The notes below the pieces were generated by a model, which saw only the letters and a program-made list of their open reading frames with translations, had not been told where the DNA came from and searched no databases. Source: Flavobacterium sp. J49 (GTDB taxonomy: Bacteria; Bacteroidota; Bacteroidia; Flavobacteriales; Flavobacteriaceae). Taken from it: a stretch of DNA of 64,000 nt. Positions 35,968 through 44,428 of the stretch are shown here, piece after piece. Position 1 is the stretch's first letter. The number at the start of each line of letters is the position of its first letter. The stretch covers positions 1-64,000 of the forward strand of contig NZ_JAAQQU010000102.1 in assembly GCF_011742145.1 (NCBI RefSeq). The letters are read 5' to 3'. Position numbers and translations under genes: made by a program.

Positions 35968-38373
35968 TTAATACAAACTCGGATATTCCTCCGGTTTTGC
36001 TTCGTGCATAATGGTGTAAACTTTTTCAAAAACATCTTCTGCCGAAGGTTTGGAGAAATAATCTCCGTCGGTGCCGTAAGCCGGTCGGTGGGCTTTGGAG
36101 GCTAACGTTTGAGGTTGGCTGTCTAAATGTTGGTAAGCGTTTTGCTCATCTACAATTTGTTGGAGTAGGTAAGCAGAAGCACCGCCCGGAACGTCTTCGT
36201 CTACGACCAGTAAACGGTTGGTTTTGGCGATACTCTTCACACAGTCGTGGTTCACGTCAAACGGCAACAATGATTGTGCGTCGATGATTTCAACATTAAT
36301 CCCAACTTCCAATAATTCTTTCGCGGCTTGTTCTATGATTCTTAATGTTGAGCCATAAGAAACAATCGTGATATCAGTTCCTTCTTTTATGGTTTCCACC
36401 ACGCCAATCGGGGTTTTGAATTCGCCCAAGTTGGTTGGCATTTTTTCTTTCAAACGGTAACCGTTCAAACATTCTACTACCAATGCCGGTTCGTCTGTTT
36501 CCAACAAAGTGTTGTAGAAACCTGCCGCTTTGGTCATGTTTCTCGGAACCAAAACGTGAATCCCGCGAATGGCATTGATAATCATACCCATTGGTGAGCC
36601 TGAGTGCCAAATGCCTTCAAGTCGGTGACCACGCGTTCTGATAATCAACGGCGCTTTTTGACGGCCTTGGGTTCTGTATTGTAAGGTTGCTAAGTCATCG
36701 CTCATGATTTGGATGGCATACAACAAATAATCTAAATATTGGATTTCGGCAATCGGTCTCAAACCACGCATCGCCATACCTATTCCTTGTCCGAGTATGG
36801 TTGCTTCACGAATTCCGGCATCGGCCACGCGAAGTTCTCCGTATTTTTCCTGCATGCCTTCCAAGCCTTGGTTGACATCGCCAATATTTCCGGCATCTTC
36901 GCCAAAAATTAAAGACTCAGGGTATTTATTAAAAATCGCATCAAAATTGTCGCGCAATACCAATCTGGCATCCACTTCTTCCGCTGATTCATCGTAAGTT
37001 GGGGCAACAGTTGTCGCGCCCAAAACCGTTTTATCGGATTGCGAGAACAGGTGCGAACTGAACTTCGGCTGAATTTTATTCGTGTAATTCGTAATCCAAG
37101 TCGCCAATTGGGATTGACCGCTTTCTTTGACAACCAAACGCAATACTTTACGTGCCGTAGTGATAATATCTTTGCGGATAGGTTCTTTAATCGAAGCTAA
37201 TTCTGAAGCGTATTTTTCAATAAACACTTTATTCGAACTCGTCTCAGCAATGGATTTCAATAACGAAACCAATTCTTGTTGCTCTTCTTTCATAGGCGAA
37301 ACAAAAGCGGTCCAAGCGGCTTTTTTGCCTTCCAATACTTCTTTTTTGGCAGCTTCGTCTATGGCTTCTAATTCTTCGGTTGTGGCCAAATTGTTATCGA
37401 CTAACCAAGTACGCATTTGCGCCAAGCAATCGAATTCTGCTTCCCAAGCCAAACGCTCGGCATTTTTGTAACGTTCATGTGAACCCGAAGTCGAGTGGCC
37501 TTGCGGCTGTGTCAATTCGGTTACGTGAATCAAAACCGGAACGTGTTGTTCACGGGCAATGGCACCGGCTTTTTGATAGGTTTCTACCAAAGTCGGGTAA
37601 TCCCAACCTTTTACCGTCATGATTTCGTAACCGTTATTCTCTTCGTCGCGTTGGAATCCTTTTAAGATTTCAGAGATGCTTTCTTTGGTCGTTTGGTAAC
37701 GCGCGTGAACCGAAATTCCGTATTCGTCATCCCAAACACTCATCACCATCGGCACTTGCAAAACGCCGGCAGCATTGATGGTTTCAAAAAACAACCCTTC
37801 CGAAGTCGAAGCGTTGCCAATAGTTCCCCAAGCCACTTCATTTCCGGCGTTAGAGAATTTTGTCAAATCTTCTAAACCGTGAACGTTTCTGTATATTTTG
37901 GAGGCTTGCGCCAATCCTAACAAACGCGGCATTTGTCCGGCAGTAGGAGAGATATCGGCACTCGAATTTTTTTGTTGGGTCAAGTTGTTCCAATTCCCGT
38001 TTTCGTCTAACGAATGTGTGGCAAAGTGTCCGCCCATTTGACGTCCGGCACTCATTGGGTCATGCGCTAAATCGGTGTGACCATACAAGCCTGCGAAAAA
38101 CTGTTGGATTGAAAGTTGTCCAATTGCCATCATAAAAGTCTGATCGCGATAATAACCCGAACGGAAATCACCGTTTTGGAAAGCTTTCGCCAAAGCCAAT
38201 TGCGGTACTTCTTTTCCGTCACCAAAAATCCCGAATTTGGCTTTTCCGGTCAATACTTCCTTTCTTCCCAGCAAGCTGCATTCGCGGCTTATCTTGGCAA
38301 TTCGGTAATCGTTAAGTACTTCTGCTTTGAAATCTTCGAAGGTAATTTCGGTCTTGGTTTGTGCTTCAGTCAT
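35968..38373 (-). CDS. 2-oxoacid dehydrogenase E1, alpha and beta fused
   Basis: An 801-residue thiamine-diphosphate enzyme decarboxylating 2-oxo acids, probably branched-chain. The alpha half (about 1-390) has the RDQTFMMAIGQLS and HFATHSLDENGNW blocks and the TPP-binding WGTIGNASTSEG; the beta half (about 450-801) has FGEDAGNIGDVNQG, GLRPIAEIQYLDYLL and VVDEDVPGGASAYL. Alpha-beta fusion is common in Bacteroidota. No E2 or E3 gene lies nearby. A TAAATTTG box sits upstream of the ATG and a terminator follows. Confidence 0.93.
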   Translation of the reverse strand: MTEAQTKTEITFEDFKAEVLNDYRIAKISRECSLLGRKEVLTGKAKFGIFGDGKEVPQLALAKAFQNGDFRSGYYRDQTFMMAIGQLSIQQFFAGLYGHTDLAHDPMSAGRQMGGHFATHSLDENGNWNNLTQQKNSSADISPTAGQMPRLLGLAQASKIYRNVHGLEDLTKFSNAGNEVAWGTIGNASTSEGLFFETINAAGVLQVPMVMSVWDDEYGISVHARYQTTKESISEILKGFQRDEENNGYEIMTVKGWDYPTLVETYQKAGAIAREQHVPVLIHVTELTQPQGHSTSGSHERYKNAERLAWEAEFDCLAQMRTWLVDNNLATTEELEAIDEAAKKEVLEGKKAAWTAFVSPMKEEQQELVSLLKSIAETSSNKVFIEKYASELASIKEPIRKDIITTARKVLRLVVKESGQSQLATWITNYTNKIQPKFSSHLFSQSDKTVLGATTVAPTYDESAEEVDARLVLRDNFDAIFNKYPESLIFGEDAGNIGDVNQGLEGMQEKYGELRVADAGIREATILGQGIGMAMRGLRPIAEIQYLDYLLYAIQIMSDDLATLQYRTQGRQKAPLIIRTRGHRLEGIWHSGSPMGMIINAIRGIHVLVPRNMTKAAGFYNTLLETDEPALVVECLNGYRLKEKMPTNLGEFKTPIGVVETIKEGTDITIVSYGSTLRIIEQAAKELLEVGINVEIIDAQSLLPFDVNHDCVKSIAKTNRLLVVDEDVPGGASAYLLQQIVDEQNAYQHLDSQPQTLASKAHRPAYGTDGDYFSKPSAEDVFEKVYTIMHEAKPEEYPSLY

Positions 38374-38396
38374 AGTGGAAAAGTTTCTTGAAGTAA

Positions 38397-38404
38397 CAAA
38401 TTTA
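38397..38404 (-). promoter_or_regulatory. -7 promoter box of the E1 gene
   Basis: The minus strand reads TAAATTTG (TAnnTTTG), 24 bp before the ATG at 38373. Confidence 0.6.
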
Positions 38405-38557
38405 AATAAAAAGAAGTAATTTCCACCATACTGTTGAAAAAAACTAATTTCAGTATCAATAATTTTAAACCTAAAAAAATAGACTTGACTGAGAAATTTT
38501 CAACGATATTTAAATATTCTAAAGAAATGTGTAATATTTAAACGATTTCACACGGTC

Positions 38558-41356
38558 TTAAAACCATTTTCTGGTGAAAAGGCCAATCAAAGTATCGGGA
38601 TTGAAAGTCACGATAAAACGGATTCTTTCTCCGTAGTTTTTCTCGCCGATTTCCCAACCGTTATTGGAATACACAGGGAAATACAATTCGAAATAATCGG
38701 TCACTAAGTTCAAGCGAACACCGCTGTCGTAAACCAATTTTTCAGAGACATTTCTGTTCTTAATCAGACCGACATCGCCGTAGACTTCAATCCAGTTCCA
38801 AATATTGGTACTGGTATTCAACGTGGTCATCCATTGGTTGGCCGTTCTCGTTTCCAACATCGATTTGAAAAAACCATCAGTGGGCAGCAATTGTTGGCTG
38901 AATAATCCGGTAGTTTCAGAGCGACCTAAATAATCATATTCGAATAAATAATCGGTTGGGCGATCTAAGGCAAAATCGAAATAGGTAGACGCATTTTTAT
39001 TGTACAAAAACGTACCGGCAAAGAAGCGGAAATTGAGTTGACGGCTATTGTCAAACAACTTGCGGTACTGGATTTCGCCGGCCAACTTCCCAAAAGTCTT
39101 AGAAAGCTGAAAATCGCCTAAGAAATTGTAATGTTTGGTGATTTCGGTTTTACCGTTGTAATATTTAGCGTTGAACACTTTGTAATTTTCGGTGTCTTCG
39201 TCAATAATATAAACCGATTTTTCACGCTCAATCATGATGTATTTAAAAGAAATCATTTCTTTTTTGTTGTCTTTCAAATCATCCGGACGGAAACGCAAAA
39301 ACACCATCGGATTGACTTTCGTATAGTAGGCATCGGGTGCATAATGCAAATAATGACCATTCAATTGGTAGCGAATACTGTACAAATTACTGTCGCGATT
39401 GTATTGGTTGACCATAAAGTTGGCTTTACCCGAAAAGCTTTTGGTTTGGGTAGATATGGTTGGATTCACGTCAAAATTAAACGGCTTGTCCAAAATGGTT
39501 TTGTTGTGAAAACGAATGCCGGGCAATAAACCGTCGTATAAATTGTATTCCAGGGTTGGAATGTAAACGATTTGATTGTAATTCGGGTCTTCTAAATCCT
39601 TGAAGAAAATAAATTTTATCGGTCGGCTGTTCAATCGGAAACCGCGCAAGGATTGCCAGTTGTTTCTCAAATTGAACTCGGGCACTTCATTTTTGTAATT
39701 GATGACAATTTTTTCGGCTTCATTTCTCGGCACGGTAAAAACGCTGTCTTTGGGGAACACATCAATCCATTTTTTGAAAACTACATTTTTGCCTTTGACG
39801 CCATAAATGGGAATTGGCACATTGGTTTCGGTTTTATTCTTAAGCGAAAAACTGATGCTGTCTTTGGTTCGGGTCACTTTATCAAACTTGAAATCGATAA
39901 TGTCACGCGAGTAGATAATTTTGTCAAAAAACCAAGTGATGTCTTTGGGCGAAATTTTAGTCAGCAACAACTCAAAATCATTGCGGTTGGTTTGCTTGGT
40001 TTTATTCAAGTCGATAAACTGTCGGATGCTGGTTGGCACCACCTTATTTTCGAGATAACTGTCGAGGTATTTCAAACTCAAACCGGCTCGGTATTTTGAC
40101 GCAATTTTTTCGTTGAATTTGATCAAAGTGTTTTTGGGTGCACCCAAAGGTTGGTCCAAATTCTTTCGCGCCATCAGCATATAGAAATAACTGTATTGCC
40201 CATTGAAATCGAGACTTACCAAGTTGTAAGCGCGCAAGATTCTCAGTTTGGCCACATTGCCCATCATTTTGGCTTCGGGATGAAAATCATCAATGTATTT
40301 CATCATGGTGTACACTTGAATCCCGTTGATTATCCAACTGTCTTTTCTAGGGTCGAGTTGCAGTGCGTTGTGCAAATAATTATTGAGATAGGTTTTCATG
40401 AACTTAATCTCAAACATAAATTCATCGGGAAACGGAACGATAAAATTGGGTAGTTGATTCAACCCGTAAAACGGATTTCTGTCGTAATCTGCTTGTGAAA
40501 CCGTGATTTTCTCGTGTGGATATTGGCCTAAATTTTCACCCACATAATTGACAATTTTGTCAATGACAATCGCTCTCTGGATGTCGTTTAGTCGGTTGTC
40601 TCTTAAGTTGGAAATGACTTCCACCTGACTGTTTTTGAATACGGTGTGCTCTTTTGGGTTGTCAATCAGCAAACTCAAATTCAAGCGGTTCTTGCCCGAA
40701 AGTTGGTATGGATTGGTGTGGTTTTGGGCTATATTTAAATCAGAATTCAGGGCTAAATTAGCGGGTATTCTAACATCTAAATCATAATCGGAAAGCGCAT
40801 TGGCGGCATCGTCTAAGTTTAAATTGTTGTATTTGACAAAGGCTTTGTTTTCATATCGCGCCGGAATCAGAAAACAGTTTTTAAGGTGCATCTTTCCGTT
40901 GGCACCAAAACCGTATTGCGTGAATTTGGCATTGGGCACTTTGACAAAATAGGTGAGCTTGAAGGTCGCTTTTTGGTTAGGCAATAACTTTTCGCGCAAA
41001 CGTATCTGAATCACATCGGGGTATTTTTCGTCTCTTTCCCAGGTCAGCATCGATTGGTTTTGGTCGATGACCGTGATGTTATCGGTTTTGCCCAGGTCTT
41101 TATTTGGTGCCAAATGAAAACTGCGGTCAAATTCATCCGAAAAGCTCTTGGCCAAAGGCGAAGTTTTACTGCTGTAAGCATGATTCCAATCATTCAAAAC
41201 AATAAAACTAAGCGTGTCATTGGATTGGTTGTTGAAAGTTAGCTCTTGAATTACATTGAGTACATTGGTTTCGCTATTGACTTCCACAACCATTTTAGAA
41301 TGGTGTTGGGCCAAAAGTGACTGACTCAGTAATATGAAAAACAATAGCTTTTTCAA
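38558..41356 (-). CDS. M1-peptidase-like pseudoenzyme with C-terminal outer-membrane barrel
   Basis: A 932-residue exported protein with signal peptide (KKLLFFILLSQSLLAQ) behind a TTG start that overlaps the upstream stop. Residues 20-550 follow the M1 aminopeptidase plan: a beta N-domain, then LGQYPHEKITV (277-287), where active enzymes have GxMEN and HExxH. Here the zinc site is lost: the region reads NQLPNFIV, NNYLHNALQ (325-333) and SWIINGIQVYT (340-350), with no HExxH and Asn for the second zinc glutamate. Residues about 590-932 look like an outer-membrane beta-barrel ending in FTRKWF. It is predicted to be catalytically dead. It is coupled to the SGNH and MBOAT genes upstream. Confidence 0.8.
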   Translation of the reverse strand: MKKLLFFILLSQSLLAQHHSKMVVEVNSETNVLNVIQELTFNNQSNDTLSFIVLNDWNHAYSSKTSPLAKSFSDEFDRSFHLAPNKDLGKTDNITVIDQNQSMLTWERDEKYPDVIQIRLREKLLPNQKATFKLTYFVKVPNAKFTQYGFGANGKMHLKNCFLIPARYENKAFVKYNNLNLDDAANALSDYDLDVRIPANLALNSDLNIAQNHTNPYQLSGKNRLNLSLLIDNPKEHTVFKNSQVEVISNLRDNRLNDIQRAIVIDKIVNYVGENLGQYPHEKITVSQADYDRNPFYGLNQLPNFIVPFPDEFMFEIKFMKTYLNNYLHNALQLDPRKDSWIINGIQVYTMMKYIDDFHPEAKMMGNVAKLRILRAYNLVSLDFNGQYSYFYMLMARKNLDQPLGAPKNTLIKFNEKIASKYRAGLSLKYLDSYLENKVVPTSIRQFIDLNKTKQTNRNDFELLLTKISPKDITWFFDKIIYSRDIIDFKFDKVTRTKDSISFSLKNKTETNVPIPIYGVKGKNVVFKKWIDVFPKDSVFTVPRNEAEKIVINYKNEVPEFNLRNNWQSLRGFRLNSRPIKFIFFKDLEDPNYNQIVYIPTLEYNLYDGLLPGIRFHNKTILDKPFNFDVNPTISTQTKSFSGKANFMVNQYNRDSNLYSIRYQLNGHYLHYAPDAYYTKVNPMVFLRFRPDDLKDNKKEMISFKYIMIEREKSVYIIDEDTENYKVFNAKYYNGKTEITKHYNFLGDFQLSKTFGKLAGEIQYRKLFDNSRQLNFRFFAGTFLYNKNASTYFDFALDRPTDYLFEYDYLGRSETTGLFSQQLLPTDGFFKSMLETRTANQWMTTLNTSTNIWNWIEVYGDVGLIKNRNVSEKLVYDSGVRLNLVTDYFELYFPVYSNNGWEIGEKNYGERIRFIVTFNPDTLIGLFTRKWF

Positions 41357-42237
41357 TTGAATTTATGTTGGATAAAATCGTTTAAAATTATCGTGGTGAA
41401 TACTGTGGCGCCTTTTTCATTCAAGTGTCCGCAAGACGAAAAATAGCGGTCTTCTGTCACTTTGCTTTCATAATTGTACACTTCGGGATACACCGAGTGA
41501 ATGCGGTTAAAATAAGCGTCGCTGTCAGAACCTTGACACATAGGCGTGGCTATGGCAATGAGGTTAATGTTGTTTTTTCGGCACAACATTTTAATCTCTT
41601 CGTAGGCCCAATTTCTTTTCGGACTATACTCTGAAAGGTCATAGCTCATATTTTTACCATCGTGTCTCAAAGCATAAAAACCGTCATTGTTCAAGGCATT
41701 CGTTTTCTTATTAACAAGTGAGAAGAACATTTCCCTAAATCCGATTTTCGCATCGTTCTCAATATAGCGGTAAAACGGAATGTAAAACAGCTTGTTGTAC
41801 TCGGGAATTTTTTGATAATGTTGCTGGATGGTTTTCGAAGTGTGCAAGTAAGGCATGTAAATCGCTCGAACACCATCGGAATACGAATTGCTGTTGAGGT
41901 TCAAATCGACATCCAAAATGATGTTTTTGATTTTATATTTGTTTTCTAACATTAGTTTCAAAAGCAAAGCCGTTTCGTCCAATTTGGAACCGCTCATCCC
42001 AAAATTAAACGATTTGATGCCTTTGTCGTTAAAGACTTTGGCTACCATGTGATTTTGTGTACGCGAAGAACCCATAAACAGCACGTCAAAATTTTTGTCT
42101 TTTGCAGTAAGGACGTGCTGAATCTTATTTCGTTGCGTCGATTTAAGAAAAACTGTTGTATAGGCAATATCCAACACCACCGCCGAAAGAACGGTGATGA
42201 ATAGTAATTTGCCAATAAAAGCAACAAATTTTCTCAT
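41353..42237 (-). CDS. SGNH-hydrolase-like protein of an acyltransferase operon
   Basis: A 294-residue membrane-anchored protein: one N-terminal helix (about 7-27), then an SGNH/DltD-like domain with VLFMGSSRT (Ser57/58) and a C-terminal CGHLNEKGA that supplies the conserved histidine. The usual Asp before that histidine is not obvious (the residues are SSCGH). Such proteins accompany MBOAT acyltransferases and receive or transfer the acyl group in the periplasm. The ATG overlaps the MBOAT stop by one base, and its stop overlaps the start of the barrel protein, so three products are translationally coupled. Confidence 0.78.
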   Translation of the reverse strand: MRKFVAFIGKLLFITVLSAVVLDIAYTTVFLKSTQRNKIQHVLTAKDKNFDVLFMGSSRTQNHMVAKVFNDKGIKSFNFGMSGSKLDETALLLKLMLENKYKIKNIILDVDLNLNSNSYSDGVRAIYMPYLHTSKTIQQHYQKIPEYNKLFYIPFYRYIENDAKIGFREMFFSLVNKKTNALNNDGFYALRHDGKNMSYDLSEYSPKRNWAYEEIKMLCRKNNINLIAIATPMCQGSDSDAYFNRIHSVYPEVYNYESKVTEDRYFSSCGHLNEKGATVFTTIILNDFIQHKFN

Positions 42238-43670
42238 TAGAATTGAAAATAAATAAAGTTTTTATAATCGGTGAATATGCCTAAAGCGATGATAGCGAGA
42301 ATACTCAAACTCACTTTCAACCAGCTGTATTTGCCCGAAAGCGGTTCGATTTTATAACGGTTGTTCCATTCGACCATGACAAACAAAAGAATCATAATCA
42401 GAATTTCGTAATTGTACCGTTCGATATTGAAATATTGTTTCGAAAAATGCCAGTCGGTGGCCATTCGATGGATGTACGAAACGGCTTCTTGGATGGTTTT
42501 GGCACGGAAAAATATCCAGGCCAAACAAGTAATGGCAAAGGTTAAGAGTATATTGACGATGATTCTTAGCGAAGCAAAATTGAACGAGATTTTAAACGCG
42601 TCGATGTTGCTTCGGTTCTTGTTTAAAACCAAGAGCGGTATAAAATACAAAGCATTAATCAAACCCCAAGCGACATACGTCCAGCTCGCGCCATGCCAAA
42701 ATCCGCTGACCAAAAAGATGATCATCACATTCCTGATTTGGAACCATTTTGAACCTTTGCTTCCGCCTAAAGGAATGTATAAATAATCCCTAAACCAAGA
42801 CGAAAGCGAAATGTGCCAACGGCGCCAAAATTCCGCGATGTCTCTGGAGAAATAAGGGTAATTGAAGTTCTTCAGCAAGTCGATACCAAAGAGTTTTGAG
42901 GTTCCCAAAGCGATATCGGAATAACCCGAGAAGTCACCGTAAATTTGGAACGCAAAATACACGGCACCCAACATAAGTGACAATGAATTCATCGAACTGT
43001 AGTTGTCGAAAATCGCATTGGCGTACATCGCACAAGTATCGGCGATGACTACTTTTTTGACCAAACCCCAAATGATTTGGTAAACGCCTTCTTTGGCTTT
43101 TTCAAAATCAAATTCGCGCTTGACTTTTAATTGTGGCAACAAATGCGTTGCGCGTTCAATCGGCCCGGCCACAAGCAGTGGAAAATAGCTCACGAACAAC
43201 GAATAATCAACAAAGTTTTTCTCGGATTTGATTCGGCCGTAATAAATATCGATGATATAGGACAAACCGTGAAAAGTGTAAAATGAAATCCCAATCGGCA
43301 ATATCACATCCAATAAAATCGGGCTGACGTTAAAGCCAATCGCCTGAAACAATTCGGCAAACGAAGTCGCAAAAAAGTTGTAGTATTTGAAGAGACCGAG
43401 AAACCCTAAGTTCATTACAACACAAACCCAAAGCCAGCCTTTCCTCGAACGTGGCGTTGTGCTGTCTTCAATTTTTATGGCTAATAGATAGCAGAGTAAA
43501 GTTGAGAAAACCAGCAGAAATAAAAACCGCCAATCCCAACAAGCATAGAAATAATAACTCGCGAAAATCAGTATGTAATTTTGACTCGCTTTCGATTTAT
43601 TGGCCACAAACCAATACAACAGAAAAACTATTGGCAGGAAAATGGCAAATTGTAGCGAGTTGAAAAACAT
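42237..43670 (-). CDS. MBOAT family O-acyltransferase (AlgI-like)
   Basis: A 477-residue polytopic inner-membrane protein that moves acyl (usually acetyl) groups from the cytosol onto an exported glycan. Seen: PIGISFYTFHGLSYIID, PLLVAGPIERATHLLPQ, QIYGDFSGYSDIALGTSKL, AEFWRRWHISLSSWFRDYLYIP (split here) and the active-site GFWHGASW with His326. About ten membrane helices. It opens a coupled operon with the SGNH-like and barrel genes. The acceptor is unknown. Confidence 0.93.
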   Translation of the reverse strand: MFFNSLQFAIFLPIVFLLYWFVANKSKASQNYILIFASYYFYACWDWRFLFLLVFSTLLCYLLAIKIEDSTTPRSRKGWLWVCVVMNLGFLGLFKYYNFFATSFAELFQAIGFNVSPILLDVILPIGISFYTFHGLSYIIDIYYGRIKSEKNFVDYSLFVSYFPLLVAGPIERATHLLPQLKVKREFDFEKAKEGVYQIIWGLVKKVVIADTCAMYANAIFDNYSSMNSLSLMLGAVYFAFQIYGDFSGYSDIALGTSKLFGIDLLKNFNYPYFSRDIAEFWRRWHISLSSWFRDYLYIPLGGSKGSKWFQIRNVMIIFLVSGFWHGASWTYVAWGLINALYFIPLLVLNKNRSNIDAFKISFNFASLRIIVNILLTFAITCLAWIFFRAKTIQEAVSYIHRMATDWHFSKQYFNIERYNYEILIMILLFVMVEWNNRYKIEPLSGKYSWLKVSLSILAIIALGIFTDYKNFIYFQF

Positions 43671-43673
43671 GCT

Positions 43674-44396
43674 TTAAAAGTTCGGACTCAAATTGTATTT
43701 TTTGTAGAAATTATCCAAAGCTTCTACCACTTCATCTTCAGTATCGACCACTTTTATCAAGTTCATGTCTTCCGGACTTACTGTTTTTTCTTTTTCAATC
43801 ATTACGGTTTTTACCCAGTCTAAAAGGCCTGACCAAAATTCGCTTCCGACCAAAATAATCGGGAATTTACCGATTTTCTTGGTTTGGATTAAGGTCATCG
43901 CTTCGAACAATTCATCCAAAGTTCCGAAACCGCCCGGCATTACCACAAAACCTTGGGAATATTTGACAAACATGACTTTGCGCACAAAGAAATAGTCAAA
44001 ATTTAAGTTCTTATCCTTATCGATATATGGGTTGAAATGCTGTTCAAAAGGCAATTCAATGTTCAAACCTACCGAAGTTCCGCCGCCGTTGTGTGCGCCT
44101 TTGTTTCCGGCTTCCATGATGCCCGGTCCGCCACCGGTGATGACACCGTAACCGGCTTTACTGATTTTATAAGCAATTTTTTCAGCCAATAAATAATAGC
44201 GGTCGTTGGGTTTGGTTCGGGCCGAGCCGAAAATGGATACACACGGTCCGATTCGCGCCATGCTCTCGTAGCCGTTTACAAACTCCGACATGATTTTAAA
44301 AATCGCCCACGAGTCGTTGGTTCTTATTTCGTTCCAGGTTTTTTGTTTTAGTTTTTCCTGTATTTTATCGTCTTCATTTTGAAAATCGTCTCTCAT
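43674..44396 (-). CDS. LOG family protein (Rossmann fold, TIGR00730)
   Basis: A 240-residue protein with GGGPGIMEAGNKGA and PGGFGTLDELFEAMTLIQ, the LOG-type motifs. Relatives act as cytokinin-activating nucleoside-5'-monophosphate phosphoribohydrolases. The longer ORF to 44423 uses a TTG start; ATG at 44396 is preferred. It sits between uvrA and the MBOAT gene (3 bp gap to the latter), all on the minus strand. Confidence 0.88.
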   Translation of the reverse strand: MRDDFQNEDDKIQEKLKQKTWNEIRTNDSWAIFKIMSEFVNGYESMARIGPCVSIFGSARTKPNDRYYLLAEKIAYKISKAGYGVITGGGPGIMEAGNKGAHNGGGTSVGLNIELPFEQHFNPYIDKDKNLNFDYFFVRKVMFVKYSQGFVVMPGGFGTLDELFEAMTLIQTKKIGKFPIILVGSEFWSGLLDWVKTVMIEKEKTVSPEDMNLIKVVDTEDEVVEALDNFYKKYNLSPNF

Positions 44397-44428
44397 CTTT
44401 TTAGTATAATTTTTTTTAAGCAAACGTG

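Noticed and set aside
35679-36011. A 110-residue plus-strand ORF in the pepT-E1 gap
   Set aside because: It runs through the inverted-repeat element and the E1 terminator, has no family features, and contains TLSAVEG, a translation of the dispersed repeat.
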